A DNA stretch of 64,000 bases from G942493375 sp942493375 (GTDB lineage: Bacteria > Armatimonadota > UBA5829): NCBI GenBank assembly GCA_942493375.1, contig OW818698.1:7998001-8062000 (forward strand), read 5' to 3'. A program made the translations under genes and the position numbers. The notes under the pieces are model-generated. The model saw only the letters and a list, made by a program, of their open reading frames with translations, was not told the origin of the DNA and made no database searches. Shown here in pieces: positions 7,799-16,533 of the stretch; within the stretch, counting starts at the first letter, position 1; every line of letters starts with the position of its first letter.

Positions 7799-9331
7799 AT
7801 GCGCAAGCGTGGAGAACAGTGCCATTTGGTGATGTCCGATTGTTATGAAATACTGGTTCCTAAAAATCACTTTCTGCGCAAGTTGGATAAGGCTATAGAC
7901 TTCAGCTTTGTTGAGGATCTATGTCGAGAGAAATATCATGTGGTGGATGGTGGCCCCGGTCGCCCCCCTGAACCTCCCGTTAGACTGTTCAAATTGCTTT
8001 TACTGATGTTTCTCTACCAAGTGAAGTTCGAACGTGCGATGGAACGTATGACAAACGATACGATATCGTGGCGTTGGTATTGTGGATATGCTCCCGATGA
8101 ACCCGTAGCATCTCATAAAACAATGTGGTTATTCCGAAAGCGTTTGGGGCCTGATGTGTTCGACTCAATCTTCACTGAGATCCTGAATCGCTGTATTGAT
8201 TCAGGTTTGGTTGATAATAAGCGCTGGCATGTAGACGCTACAAAACAGGATGTGGCTGCAACTATATACAATAAGTGTGATGTGGCAGCCATTTTAACTC
8301 GTGCAATGATAGCTCGTATCCAGGAGAGCGCTGGCGGTTCAGAAGTGGACAACGGCGCTCCGCCTGTTGAGATGGATGATGATATGAAGAAGCTGGTTAC
8401 GCAAGCAGCTTGTGAAGTATCTGGTTTGAAAGTCCCCAACATAGATCGTATGTTGGCAAAGGCAGAAGAAAAAGAATATATTCCTGAATGTGAGAAAGAA
8501 TCCGAATGCGATCAAGTTGAAACGGAGCCGGATGAACGCTTATCAGGTTTGAAAGATATGGCAAATGAGATATATAAAACCCTTTCTCCCTGTGCGGGTG
8601 ATAAGGATGCGCGAATAGGCCACACTTCTGTGGATAGTTTTTGTGGTTATATCTCTACATTGGTTGTGGATGAGAAATACGGTATAGCTCTTGGTTATGA
8701 GACTTATGCTGGCAATGTCGATCAGTCCAGGACATTTATTGATCCATACAATAAAGCAATGCTGATAGCTGGAAAACCTATCGAATTGGCAGCAGACAGC
8801 GGATTTGATAATCTGAACATTAGAAAGCGACTAGATGCCGATGGAGTTATCGGTTATATATCTATGATGAAGCCAGGTACCAAGACAAATGTGCTTGGTT
8901 CCGAAAGGTTCAAAGTAACGAAGAATGATGAATGCTATTGTGTAGAGTGTCCTGCAAAGCGCCTAATGCAACTAAGATCATCATTCAAAGATGGTTATTT
9001 ACAATACAAAGGGATTGGATGCTCTGAGTGCAGTTTACGTGAACGTTGCACTCAGAACAAAACAGGAATACGTTCATTCAGTTTTAAACCTGAAACTCGT
9101 GTATACCAGGAAAGACAATGGTTGGTGCGCAAGACACCTGAATATGTGAGTGCGATGAAGGCTCGAATGGCTACTATCGAACCAATTTTTGGCCATGCAA
9201 AGACCTATCACAATCTGGGAAAATGCATTTATCGCAGCCAACCTATGACCAAAATTCAAACAGCAATCTCGCTTATGGTTATGAATCTGGAGAAATACTT
9301 AAAATATGGACAGTTACCTCAGACAACATAA
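7799..9331 (+). CDS. IS1182-family transposase
   Basis: This 510-residue protein has the InsH-like N-terminal domain (FFSFVED-type region, then GRPPEPPVRLFKLLLLMFLY) and a DDE domain: WHVDATKQDVAA around residue 145-156 supplies the first Asp, LAADSGFDNLNIRKRL the second, and the C-terminal IEPIFGHAKTYHNLG the Glu. A cysteine cluster (CYCVECPAKRL ... CSECSLRERC) before the last block is typical of IS1182 and related families. ATG 7799 has GGAGGG 8 nt upstream. The frame is intact, so the element may be active. Confidence 0.92.
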   Translation: MRKRGEQCHLVMSDCYEILVPKNHFLRKLDKAIDFSFVEDLCREKYHVVDGGPGRPPEPPVRLFKLLLLMFLYQVKFERAMERMTNDTISWRWYCGYAPDEPVASHKTMWLFRKRLGPDVFDSIFTEILNRCIDSGLVDNKRWHVDATKQDVAATIYNKCDVAAILTRAMIARIQESAGGSEVDNGAPPVEMDDDMKKLVTQAACEVSGLKVPNIDRMLAKAEEKEYIPECEKESECDQVETEPDERLSGLKDMANEIYKTLSPCAGDKDARIGHTSVDSFCGYISTLVVDEKYGIALGYETYAGNVDQSRTFIDPYNKAMLIAGKPIELAADSGFDNLNIRKRLDADGVIGYISMMKPGTKTNVLGSERFKVTKNDECYCVECPAKRLMQLRSSFKDGYLQYKGIGCSECSLRERCTQNKTGIRSFSFKPETRVYQERQWLVRKTPEYVSAMKARMATIEPIFGHAKTYHNLGKCIYRSQPMTKIQTAISLMVMNLEKYLKYGQLPQTT

Positions 9332-9511
9332 CTTTAGTACAAACAACATGCCTATATGAACGCTACACGAGATCATATAGGCTTAAGAGGTTCCGAGTTT
9401 ATGCATTTGAATAGCAAAAAATACATTTCGCCAAGCTTATACTTCAAAAAAAAGAGAAAGAATGGCTCGGGTGAAAAAGAGAGGCATTAATAGACACTCT
9501 CTCCATGTCCG

Positions 9512-9761
9512 CCACGAATACGGAATGCTATATATTCTTCTGCTTATCTACTTCCATTCGTGTTAGGTGAGTCGAGGAATGGATTGCGCGGCGAGTACTT
9601 CTGGTCCACAATGATCAGTCCCTACGATATTGAACTGTTGCCAGAATTGCGTATTTTCGCGCCGTTCTTGATATACTATCAAGTATAATTACTAGCGTAT
9701 GTTGTTCTTGACTTTCATAAGCAAGATTAATAAGCGCACGTGAATATCAAGGAGTATATAA
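9512..9761 (+). promoter_or_regulatory. Gap before the propeller array, with a dyad next to a TATAAT
   Basis: In this 250-nt gap CTTGATATACTATCAAG (9667-9683) is a perfect 7-bp dyad directly followed by TATAAT (9684-9689), as expected for an operator overlapping a promoter. TTGACT (9711-9716) may start a second promoter. CACGAAT and ATTCGTG (about 9513-9561) form a wider imperfect palindrome. No gene is visible. Confidence 0.35.
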
Positions 9762-10967
9762 ATGCGTAAATACCTGCTGATTCTCTTTGCTACTCTCTCT
9801 GTATTACTTTACTCCACCACTTTCGCCGCAGACTGGCCTGCTTTTCGTGGACCACATGCCAGTGGCATTTCCCCTGAAACAGGCATAAACAAAGCATGGA
9901 AACAAAATCCTCCTAAAATGCTGTGGAAAATAAATATGCGTGATGACGGGTTCGCTGGCCCGTGCGTAGCCAATGGCATGCTGATCATCATTGACCACAG
10001 AGGCAATGATGACAGTGTTCGAGCTGTCAACTTGTCGAATGGTAAAGGTGTATGGCAGTTTAAATATTCTGAGCCAGGGGGATCGAATTACGGCTTTTCC
10101 CGATCTACACCAGCAGTAAAAGCCGGCAAAGTATATATTGCCAGCCGCTTCGGAAAAATATTCTGCCTTAGTCTTTCTAATGGCAAAAAGCTCTGGGCAC
10201 GCGATCTGGCAAGCTATAGCGCTGGCAAACCCGGATGGGACTATGCCTGGTCCCCTCTTGTGGACGGCAATAAGGTCATAGTGCAACCGGGTGGACCAAA
10301 TGCCGGAGTAGTCGCTCTTGATGCATCAACTGGAAAAATATTATGGCAGGGCGGGGGTAATGACAAGAGTGGATATGCAACGCCCGTCAAAGCAACCATC
10401 AATGGCAAGGCTCAATACGTTGTGTTTACTGCTTCAAATCTCATAGGAGTAGATGCCAACAACGGTCGAATATTATGGGGCGGTGCCTGGAAAACCAACT
10501 ATGATGTAAACGCTGCAACACCTATTGTAATCGGCAATTCAGTATTCATTACAAGTGGATATGGAGTAGGCTGCGCCAGGGTCGGCATCTCAAAAAGTGG
10601 GCGTGCAAATTTTATTTGGAAAAATAAAGAAATGCAGTCCCATTTTAACACTCCGGTGGCGTCTAAAGGATATATATATGGAACAACTGATCCCGGTGAC
10701 CTTGTTTGCATTGACGCAGCTACTGGCCGGACGCGATGGCGGCAGTCTGGGTTTGAAAAGGGTGGTGTCTGCGGGGTAGATGGAACAATCATCGCCATTA
10801 ACGGAGCAGACGGAGATGTAGTAATGGTGTCTATGTCACCCTCAAAGTACCAGGAACTCGGCAGGATGAAACCACTAGGCGGACAGAGTTGGACAGCTCC
10901 AATCGTCGCCGATGGCAAACTAATAATAAGGAACAAAACCACTCTAGCCTGTTTTTTATTGAAATAA
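9762..10967 (+). CDS. Exported PQQ-type (BamB-like) beta-propeller protein, paralog 1
   Basis: This 401-residue protein starts with a signal peptide (basic MRK, hydrophobic core, cleavage before ADWPAFRG at about residue 22). The rest consists of repeated beta-propeller blades with T-G-K-x-x-W-like motifs such as STGKILWQG, NNGRILWGG and ATGRTRWRQ. Such proteins resemble PQQ dehydrogenase propellers or BamB, but nothing here shows PQQ binding or an enzyme activity. It is the first of five tandem paralogs that share the mature start A-D-W-P-x-[FY]-[RH]-G and the end L-G-G-Q-S-W-T-A-P. A role in binding or processing external substrate is inferred. It uses ATG after AAGGAG; the other four use TTG or GTG. 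Confidence 0.85.
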   Translation: MRKYLLILFATLSVLLYSTTFAADWPAFRGPHASGISPETGINKAWKQNPPKMLWKINMRDDGFAGPCVANGMLIIIDHRGNDDSVRAVNLSNGKGVWQFKYSEPGGSNYGFSRSTPAVKAGKVYIASRFGKIFCLSLSNGKKLWARDLASYSAGKPGWDYAWSPLVDGNKVIVQPGGPNAGVVALDASTGKILWQGGGNDKSGYATPVKATINGKAQYVVFTASNLIGVDANNGRILWGGAWKTNYDVNAATPIVIGNSVFITSGYGVGCARVGISKSGRANFIWKNKEMQSHFNTPVASKGYIYGTTDPGDLVCIDAATGRTRWRQSGFEKGGVCGVDGTIIAINGADGDVVMVSMSPSKYQELGRMKPLGGQSWTAPIVADGKLIIRNKTTLACFLLK

Positions 10968-10992
10968 CATGACATTATGAGGAATGCAACCT

Positions 10993-11075
10993 TGTCATTC
11001 TGAGGAACGAAGAATCTGCTTTTGCGTATCACCTAATGTGTATATAAAACAGATTCTTCGTTCCCCAGAATGACA
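10993..11075. repeat. Long palindromic repeat (TGTCATTCTGAG family)
   Basis: Arms 10993-11018 and 11050-11075 are inverted copies matching at 25 of 26 positions around a 31-base loop. It lies between propeller paralogs 1 and 2 and may reduce read-through. A further part copy (GATTCTTCTCTGTCTTCAGA) follows at about 11084-11103. Confidence 0.8.
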
Positions 11076-11135
11076 CTGTAGTATGATTCTTCTCTGTCTT
11101 CAGAATGACATAGAAAAAGTAATGGAGGTAATATA

Positions 11136-12338
11136 GTGCGCAAAGTAGTCTTTACTGTAATTGCTCTGTTTGTGATATCCGTAGGATCTGCAATGGCTGC
11201 TGACTGGCCACAGTATCGTGGACTAACTGGTGATGGTATATCTCTTGAAAAAGGGATCAATAAGAACTGGCAGCAGACACCTCCAAAGCTTCTGTGGAAG
11301 ACACAGATGAGTGATGATGGCTATGCCGGTCCTGCAGCGTTCAAAGGCAAAGTATATATAATTGACCACAAAGAAGCAAATGACGTTGTTCGAGGTATTG
11401 ATATCAACACCGGCAAGGATGTGTGGTCCTATATATATAAAGATGCCGATAAGTCCAACTACGGTTTCACCAGGTCAACTCCGGCAATTAATGAAGATAG
11501 TATATATATAACAAGCAGACTCGGACTCGTTGGATGCATCGACCTCAAGACCGGCAATGGAAAATGGGGTGGATACCTGGAGAAGGACCTTAACGGCAGA
11601 AAACCGCAGTGGGATTTCTCAGCATCTCCATTGATTGATGGTACCAAAATCATAGTTATCCCCGGAGCACAGGATGGTTGTGTTGTTGCCCTGGACAAGA
11701 CAAATGGGAATTTAGTCTGGAAAGGTGGAGACGACAAGGCCAGTTATTCCACTCCAGTAAAAGCTAAAATCCAGGGAAAACTGCAATATGTGGTGTTCTC
11801 AGCAACTGGTGTTGGTGGATACGACGCAGCAGCTGGAACTCCATACTGGTTTGTGCCCTGGAAGACACAGTATAACGTAAATTCAGCGCAACCCATTGTG
11901 ATGGGCAATTCGGTATTCATCTCTTCCGGATATGGAAGAGGGTGTGCACTGATTGACGTAGCTGCAGATATGTCCGCTAAAATTCGCTGGGAAAACAAAG
12001 CAATCCAGGCCCACTTCAACAGTTCTGTAACTGTTGGCGGATATATATACGGCATTGGTGACCCCGGAAATCTTGTTTGCCTTGAACCTGGAACCGGCAA
12101 GGTAGCATGGAGCAAAGATGGGTTTGAAAAAGGTTCAGTGATTGTGGTTGACGGTGTTTTGATTGCGCAGGACGGTGCAAATGGTGCCGTTGCAATGGTT
12201 GCCTGTGATCCATCTGAATACAAGGAACTCGGTCGATTCACTCCACTCGGTGGGCAGAGTTGGACCAATCCAATCTTTGCAGATGGTAAGCTGATCGTCC
12301 GCAACAAAACCACACTTGCTTGCTACAGTCTAAAATAA
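11136..12338 (+). CDS. Exported PQQ-type (BamB-like) beta-propeller protein, paralog 2
   Basis: This 400-residue protein has a signal peptide ending SVGSAMA before ADWPQYRG, then propeller blades with NTGKDVWSY, KTGNGKWGG, TNGNLVWKG and GTGKVAWSK. Its central region carries a short extra loop (GGYDAAAGTPYWFVPWK) where the other paralogs have GVDxxxGKxLW, so one blade has diverged. The end IFADGKLIVRNKTTLACYSLK is almost identical to paralog 1, which suggests recent duplication or conversion. The GTG start is supported by GGAGG 7 nt upstream; it lies 168 nt after paralog 1, across a palindromic repeat. Confidence 0.85.
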   Translation: MRKVVFTVIALFVISVGSAMAADWPQYRGLTGDGISLEKGINKNWQQTPPKLLWKTQMSDDGYAGPAAFKGKVYIIDHKEANDVVRGIDINTGKDVWSYIYKDADKSNYGFTRSTPAINEDSIYITSRLGLVGCIDLKTGNGKWGGYLEKDLNGRKPQWDFSASPLIDGTKIIVIPGAQDGCVVALDKTNGNLVWKGGDDKASYSTPVKAKIQGKLQYVVFSATGVGGYDAAAGTPYWFVPWKTQYNVNSAQPIVMGNSVFISSGYGRGCALIDVAADMSAKIRWENKAIQAHFNSSVTVGGYIYGIGDPGNLVCLEPGTGKVAWSKDGFEKGSVIVVDGVLIAQDGANGAVAMVACDPSEYKELGRFTPLGGQSWTNPIFADGKLIVRNKTTLACYSLK

Positions 12339-12467
12339 GTTATAATCATACTGCGGGCGCCTACGAGTCGATGACACGTCGGTTTCCGCAGTATTTGCCC
12401 TTAATATTTCGAACTCTACATATGGTATGTTTTTGCAATTCATCAATTACACATTAAGGAGATATTT

Positions 12468-13670
12468 TTGAAAACTAAACTGTTTGCTTTTGTTTTCTTG
12501 TTATCGATTCTTGTTTCAGCGTGTTCTGCTGCAGACTGGCCCGGATTCCGTGGGCTGGCAACAGATGGTATATCCGCTGAAAAACTCGGCAATACCTCCT
12601 GGAATACTAATCCACCAAAACTGGTCTGGAAGACTGAACTGACGGACTCTAGTTATTCAGGTCCCAGTGTCGTTGGAAACAAAGTCTTCATTCTGGACCA
12701 CCTTGGAGAAGAGGATGTAGTCAGGTGCTTCGACTTTACAACCGGCAAAGAAATATGGAAGACTTCCTATCCGAATCCTGGCGATCCTACATTTGGACAT
12801 ACCAGGGCTACTCCCACTGTGTCCAAAGGCAAAGTAGTAACAATCAGTTGGCGTGGATTAGTCGTATGCATGGATGCAAAGACTGGCAAACAGATTTGGA
12901 CTCGCGATACATTGAAAGACTATCCCGGGCCTTTATCCGGCTGGGGGCACGGCGGTTCTGCACTGATCGACGGTAATAAAGTTATAATAATCCCAGGTGG
13001 CAAGGATAGTTCTGTCATAGCTCTCGATCTTGCAACAGGCAAGACCATCTGGGCAGGCGGCGGTAGTGACCCTACAGGGTATACAACACCTGTAAAAGCC
13101 CAGATACAGGGAGTCTGGCAGTACGTTGTAGTCAGTGCATCTTGTTTCAAAGGTGTTGATGTAAAAAACGGCAAGCTGCTTTGGAAGTATGATTTTGCAA
13201 CTAATGCCAATATTGCCTCGCCGATTGTTGTTGGCAACTCTGTATTTGTCACTGCTCAATACAACAAAGGTGGAGTAATGGTTGACATCGCTCCTGACTT
13301 CAGTGTGAAACTCAGATGGGAGAACAAGGCTATTCTTGCCCATTTTAACACTCCTATCTATCTGAATGGTTTCATATATGGCACCAGTGATGCGGGGGGA
13401 ACTCTCGTCTGCCAGGATGCAGCTGATGGAAGTACAAAATGGACTGCCCCTGGTTTCGAAAAAGGTCCTGTATTGGCTGTTGGTGGTTATCTAATGGTTC
13501 TGGCAGGTGACAGTGGACAGCTTGCTCTGGTCAAACCTGACCCCAGAAAATACCTTGAAATCGGACGCTTTACACCACTTGGTGGTCAGAGCTGGGCAGC
13601 GCCGGTCTATTCCAAAGGGTTTATGGTAATCCGAAACCTGACAACTCTTGCCTGCTTTGATATGAAGTAG
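12468..13670 (+). CDS. Exported PQQ-type (BamB-like) beta-propeller protein, paralog 3
   Basis: This 400-residue protein has a signal peptide with a possible lipoprotein-like ILVSACSAADWPGFRG stretch: the cysteine at about residue 19 lies just before the shared ADWP start, so both signal peptidase I cleavage and lipidation are possible. Blades show TTGKEIWKT, KTGKQIWTR, ATGKTIWAG and KNGKLLWKY. It shares more with paralogs 4 and 5 (GGKDxSxxALD, GGGSDP) than with 1 and 2, which points to stepwise duplication. The TTG start is preceded by AAGGAG at 12456-12461. Confidence 0.85.
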   Translation: MKTKLFAFVFLLSILVSACSAADWPGFRGLATDGISAEKLGNTSWNTNPPKLVWKTELTDSSYSGPSVVGNKVFILDHLGEEDVVRCFDFTTGKEIWKTSYPNPGDPTFGHTRATPTVSKGKVVTISWRGLVVCMDAKTGKQIWTRDTLKDYPGPLSGWGHGGSALIDGNKVIIIPGGKDSSVIALDLATGKTIWAGGGSDPTGYTTPVKAQIQGVWQYVVVSASCFKGVDVKNGKLLWKYDFATNANIASPIVVGNSVFVTAQYNKGGVMVDIAPDFSVKLRWENKAILAHFNTPIYLNGFIYGTSDAGGTLVCQDAADGSTKWTAPGFEKGPVLAVGGYLMVLAGDSGQLALVKPDPRKYLEIGRFTPLGGQSWAAPVYSKGFMVIRNLTTLACFDMK

Positions 13671-13682
13671 TATTAGGTCACT

Positions 13683-13860
13683 TGTCATCCTGAGTATCCG
13701 ACCACGCTGTTAGCGCGGTAATTTCATAGAGAAACTCACCCAGGTGTTTCGGGACTTGAGGGTTGGACATGCTAGTGTTGGAGTAACCTACAAACCTAAC
13801 ATCCAACCCGGAAGTCCCGAAACAAAGATCACTGTTTCTTAGAATGAACGAAGGATGACA
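13683..13860. repeat. Folded ~170-nt repeat element, copy A
   Basis: The element starts TGTCATCCTGAG and ends AAGGATGACA, so its termini are inverted. Inside, 13745-13768 and 13802-13824 form a long stem (TGTTTCGGGACTT plus GGGTTGGA, with a two-base mismatch). A small GC-rich hairpin lies around GCTGTTAGCGC. A nearly identical copy is at 23878-24043. It fills the gap between paralogs 3 and 4. Confidence 0.85.
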
Positions 13861-13916
13861 GTTGTTACTCTGTTAAGCCTGGTTTTACTAAACGAATGTT
13901 GTTTGGAGTAGTAAAT

Positions 13917-15125
13917 TTGAAAACACATCAGTTCGTTTTCTGCTGTTTAGTCACCTCAATTCTTGCTTCAGCTTCGTGGTCAGCAGACTGGCCGCAGTTC
14001 CATGGTCCCCAATCAGACAATATATCCAAAGAGAAGCTAAAGAACACAACATGGAACACCACCCCACCCCGGCTGGTCTGGAAAACAGGACTCACCGATG
14101 ATGGTTACTCCGGGCCTAGTGTTGCTAAAGGCAAAGTGTATATCGTGGACCACTCAGGTGAGAACGATATTCTTCGCTGCATTGATCTCAAAACCGGTAA
14201 GGACATATGGAAATCGGAATACCCGAATCCCAAAGCCCCGGACTATGGCTATACAAGATCCACACCAACAGTGAAGAACGGACTTGTGTTCACTTTGAAC
14301 CGATGGGGACTGGTAGTCTGCACGGATGCAAAGACCGGCAAACAAATATGGACACGGGATACATATGCTGACTTCCCAGGCTTCATAAGCCAGTGGGGCC
14401 ATGGCGCATCAGTCCTTGTAGATGGCAAACAAGCCATTGTCGTCCCCGGCGGTAAGGATGCGTCAATGGTGGCCCTTGACACGAAGACCGGCAAGACTAT
14501 CTGGGCTGGCGGAGGCAGTGATCCTGCCGGTTGGTCAACTCCCATATTGACAACTATCAACGGAAAACGTCAGTATATCAGTTTTACCTCTTCCTCCCTT
14601 TCAGGAGTAGACACCAGGGATGGTAAAGTACTTTGGCAGTTTGAATATAAAACACCACTCAAAGCCAACATGGCATCCCCACTTTTAGTTGGTAACAATA
14701 TATTTGTTACTGCCAGCTACAACATGGGCTGTGCAATGGTCAGTTTAAATCCTGATAACACCGTGGTCCCACTCTGGCGCAACAAGGCTATTCAAGGATA
14801 TTTCACCACACCTGTATTTGTGGATGGTTACATCTATGGCATAAGTGATCCTCAGAATCTTGTGTGTGTAGACCCAGCAGATGGCAGTGTAAAATGGACA
14901 CAACCAGGCTTTGAAAGAGGACCAGTTATGGCTATCGGAGGCTACTTGCTTGCTCTGGCTGGGGATACAGGCCAGCTGGCACTTATCAAACCAGACTCAA
15001 ACAGGTATAATGAATTAGGAAGATTTACTCCATTAGGCGGAACAAGCTGGACTTCACCGGCTTTTTCCGATGGATATCTGCTGGTGAGGAACCCAAAATC
15101 ACTGGCCTGCTTCGACATGCGTTGA
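13917..15125 (+). CDS. Exported PQQ-type (BamB-like) beta-propeller protein, paralog 4
   Basis: This 402-residue protein has a signal peptide MKTHQFVFCCLVTSILASAS followed by WSADWPQFHG. Blades contain KTGKDIWKS, KTGKQIWTR, KTGKTIWAG and RDGKVLWQF. I chose TTG 13917 because GGAG lies 8 nt upstream and a normal signal peptide begins there; an in-frame start seven codons earlier (13896) has no ribosome site. The C-terminus LGGTSWTSPAFSDGYLLVRN differs slightly from the QSWTAP form of the others. The folded repeat element lies directly upstream. Confidence 0.85.
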   Translation: MKTHQFVFCCLVTSILASASWSADWPQFHGPQSDNISKEKLKNTTWNTTPPRLVWKTGLTDDGYSGPSVAKGKVYIVDHSGENDILRCIDLKTGKDIWKSEYPNPKAPDYGYTRSTPTVKNGLVFTLNRWGLVVCTDAKTGKQIWTRDTYADFPGFISQWGHGASVLVDGKQAIVVPGGKDASMVALDTKTGKTIWAGGGSDPAGWSTPILTTINGKRQYISFTSSSLSGVDTRDGKVLWQFEYKTPLKANMASPLLVGNNIFVTASYNMGCAMVSLNPDNTVVPLWRNKAIQGYFTTPVFVDGYIYGISDPQNLVCVDPADGSVKWTQPGFERGPVMAIGGYLLALAGDTGQLALIKPDSNRYNELGRFTPLGGTSWTSPAFSDGYLLVRNPKSLACFDMR

Positions 15126-15181
15126 TCACTTTAGCTGATCAATCTATTGTCGCAACGTTGATTTTATGAGGTAGTAGTATT

Positions 15182-16390
15182 TTGAAACGAAGTCTATTTG
15201 TGCTATGCAGCTTACTGGTTGCAGTATTGACTCTCCCTGTGTGCTCAGCAGACTGGCCACAGTTCCGCGGTCCTCTGGCTGATGGAATTTCTAAAGAAAA
15301 GCTTGTCAATATTAACTGGCAGCAAAAAGCGCCAAAACAGATCTGGAAAGTCGACCTTAATGACGAGAGCTATTCCGGCCCAAGCGTGGTTGGTGGAAAA
15401 GTCTTCGTTGTTGGGCATGTCGGCGACAATGATATCGTTAAATGCATTGACATTAAAACAGGTAAGACAATATGGGATTTCTCATATGCTGATCCGGGAG
15501 CATCAAACTTCGGATTTACAAGAGCAACTCCTTCAGTTTACAAAGGATATCTAGTTACCCTCAGTCGCCAGGGTCTGGTTCTTTGTCTGGATGCAAAAAC
15601 AGGCAAACAGATATGGACACGGGACTTAATGAAAGATTTCGGAGGTTCAATGCCTGGTTGGGGACATTCAGCATCACCTCTAATCGACGGGACAAAAGTT
15701 ATCGTCTGTCCTGGAGGTAAAGATGCCTCTGTTGCAGCCCTTGATCTTAAGACAGGCGCAACCATATGGCAAGGTAGCGGAAGTGATCCTGCTTCATTCT
15801 CAACTCCTGTAAAGGCTCAGATACAAGGAGTCTGGCAGTATGTTGTATTGTCGGCCAATGTAGTAAAAGGTGTCGACACCCGTGATGGTAAACTTCTCTG
15901 GCAGTCAGAGTTTAAAACAAGCGGTGGAATCAACATACCAATGCCAATCGTTATAGGCAACTCAGTCTTTATTACAGCAAGTTATGGTATGGGTTGTGCA
16001 CTTGTTGATGTAACCTCAAGCACAACTGCTACTCAAAAGTGGCGTAACAAAAATATGCTGGCTCACTTCAGCACCCCGATTCTGATGAACGGCTATATCT
16101 ATGGAGTTGGTGATCCCGGCAAGTTGATGTGCATAAACCCAAGCGATGGCACTCAGAAGTGGGCTGTCGACGGTTTTGAGAAAGGTCCATCAATTGCTAT
16201 AGGGGTATACTTGATAACTCTTGTAGGAAACACAGGAGACATAGTCCTGTCCAAACCAAATCCGGAGAAATACCAGGAAATATGCAGAATGCCTGGACTT
16301 GGTGGTCAGAACTGGACAGCTCCGGTCTATTCCAATGGAATGCTGCTGATACGCAACACCAAAGCCATAGCCTGCTACGACATGCGCTAA
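15182..16390 (+). CDS. Exported PQQ-type (BamB-like) beta-propeller protein, paralog 5
   Basis: This 402-residue protein has signal peptide MKRSLFVLCSLLVAVLTLPV with cleavage near CSADWPQFRG. Blades show KTGKTIWDF, KTGKQIWTR, KTGATIWQG and RDGKLLWQS. It is closest by eye to paralog 4 and lies 56 nt after it, so these two are probably on one transcript. The start is TTG with GAGG 10 nt upstream. It is the last of the array and is followed by nested palindromes that separate it from the convergent DUF4091 genes. Confidence 0.85.
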   Translation: MKRSLFVLCSLLVAVLTLPVCSADWPQFRGPLADGISKEKLVNINWQQKAPKQIWKVDLNDESYSGPSVVGGKVFVVGHVGDNDIVKCIDIKTGKTIWDFSYADPGASNFGFTRATPSVYKGYLVTLSRQGLVLCLDAKTGKQIWTRDLMKDFGGSMPGWGHSASPLIDGTKVIVCPGGKDASVAALDLKTGATIWQGSGSDPASFSTPVKAQIQGVWQYVVLSANVVKGVDTRDGKLLWQSEFKTSGGINIPMPIVIGNSVFITASYGMGCALVDVTSSTTATQKWRNKNMLAHFSTPILMNGYIYGVGDPGKLMCINPSDGTQKWAVDGFEKGPSIAIGVYLITLVGNTGDIVLSKPNPEKYQEICRMPGLGGQNWTAPVYSNGMLLIRNTKAIACYDMR

Positions 16391-16392
16391 TT

Positions 16393-16517
16393 TATGTCAT
16401 TCTGAACGCAGTGAAGAATCTGTCATTCTGAGGAACGAAGAATCTGCTTTTATGATCGAGTAATCGAAAAAGCAGATTCTTCGTTCCTCAGAATGGCAAA
16501 TACATCAGAATGACATA
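16393..16517. repeat. Nested palindromic repeats between convergent gene arrays
   Basis: The inner palindrome has 31-base arms (16421-16451 and 16468-16498) with one mismatch. It is nested in an outer pair, TATGTCATTCTGA (16393-16405) and TCAGAATGACATA (16505-16517). It probably works as a two-way terminator for the plus-strand propellers and the minus-strand DUF4091 genes. Confidence 0.85.
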
Positions 16518-16533
16518 GTAAAACCCACCTGTA

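Larger units (their letters stand above)
7669..9511 (+). mobile_element. IS1182-family insertion sequence
   Basis: A single transposase gene is bounded by inverted repeats at 7669-7693 and 9487-9511. They match at 23 of 25 positions; the inner 16 bp (AGAGAGTGTCTATTAA on the left) are perfect. The element is about 1.84 kb, usual for the family. I could not find a clear target duplication, so the true outer ends may be a few bases inside the stated ones. It sits between the methyl-folate operon and the propeller array. Confidence 0.8.
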
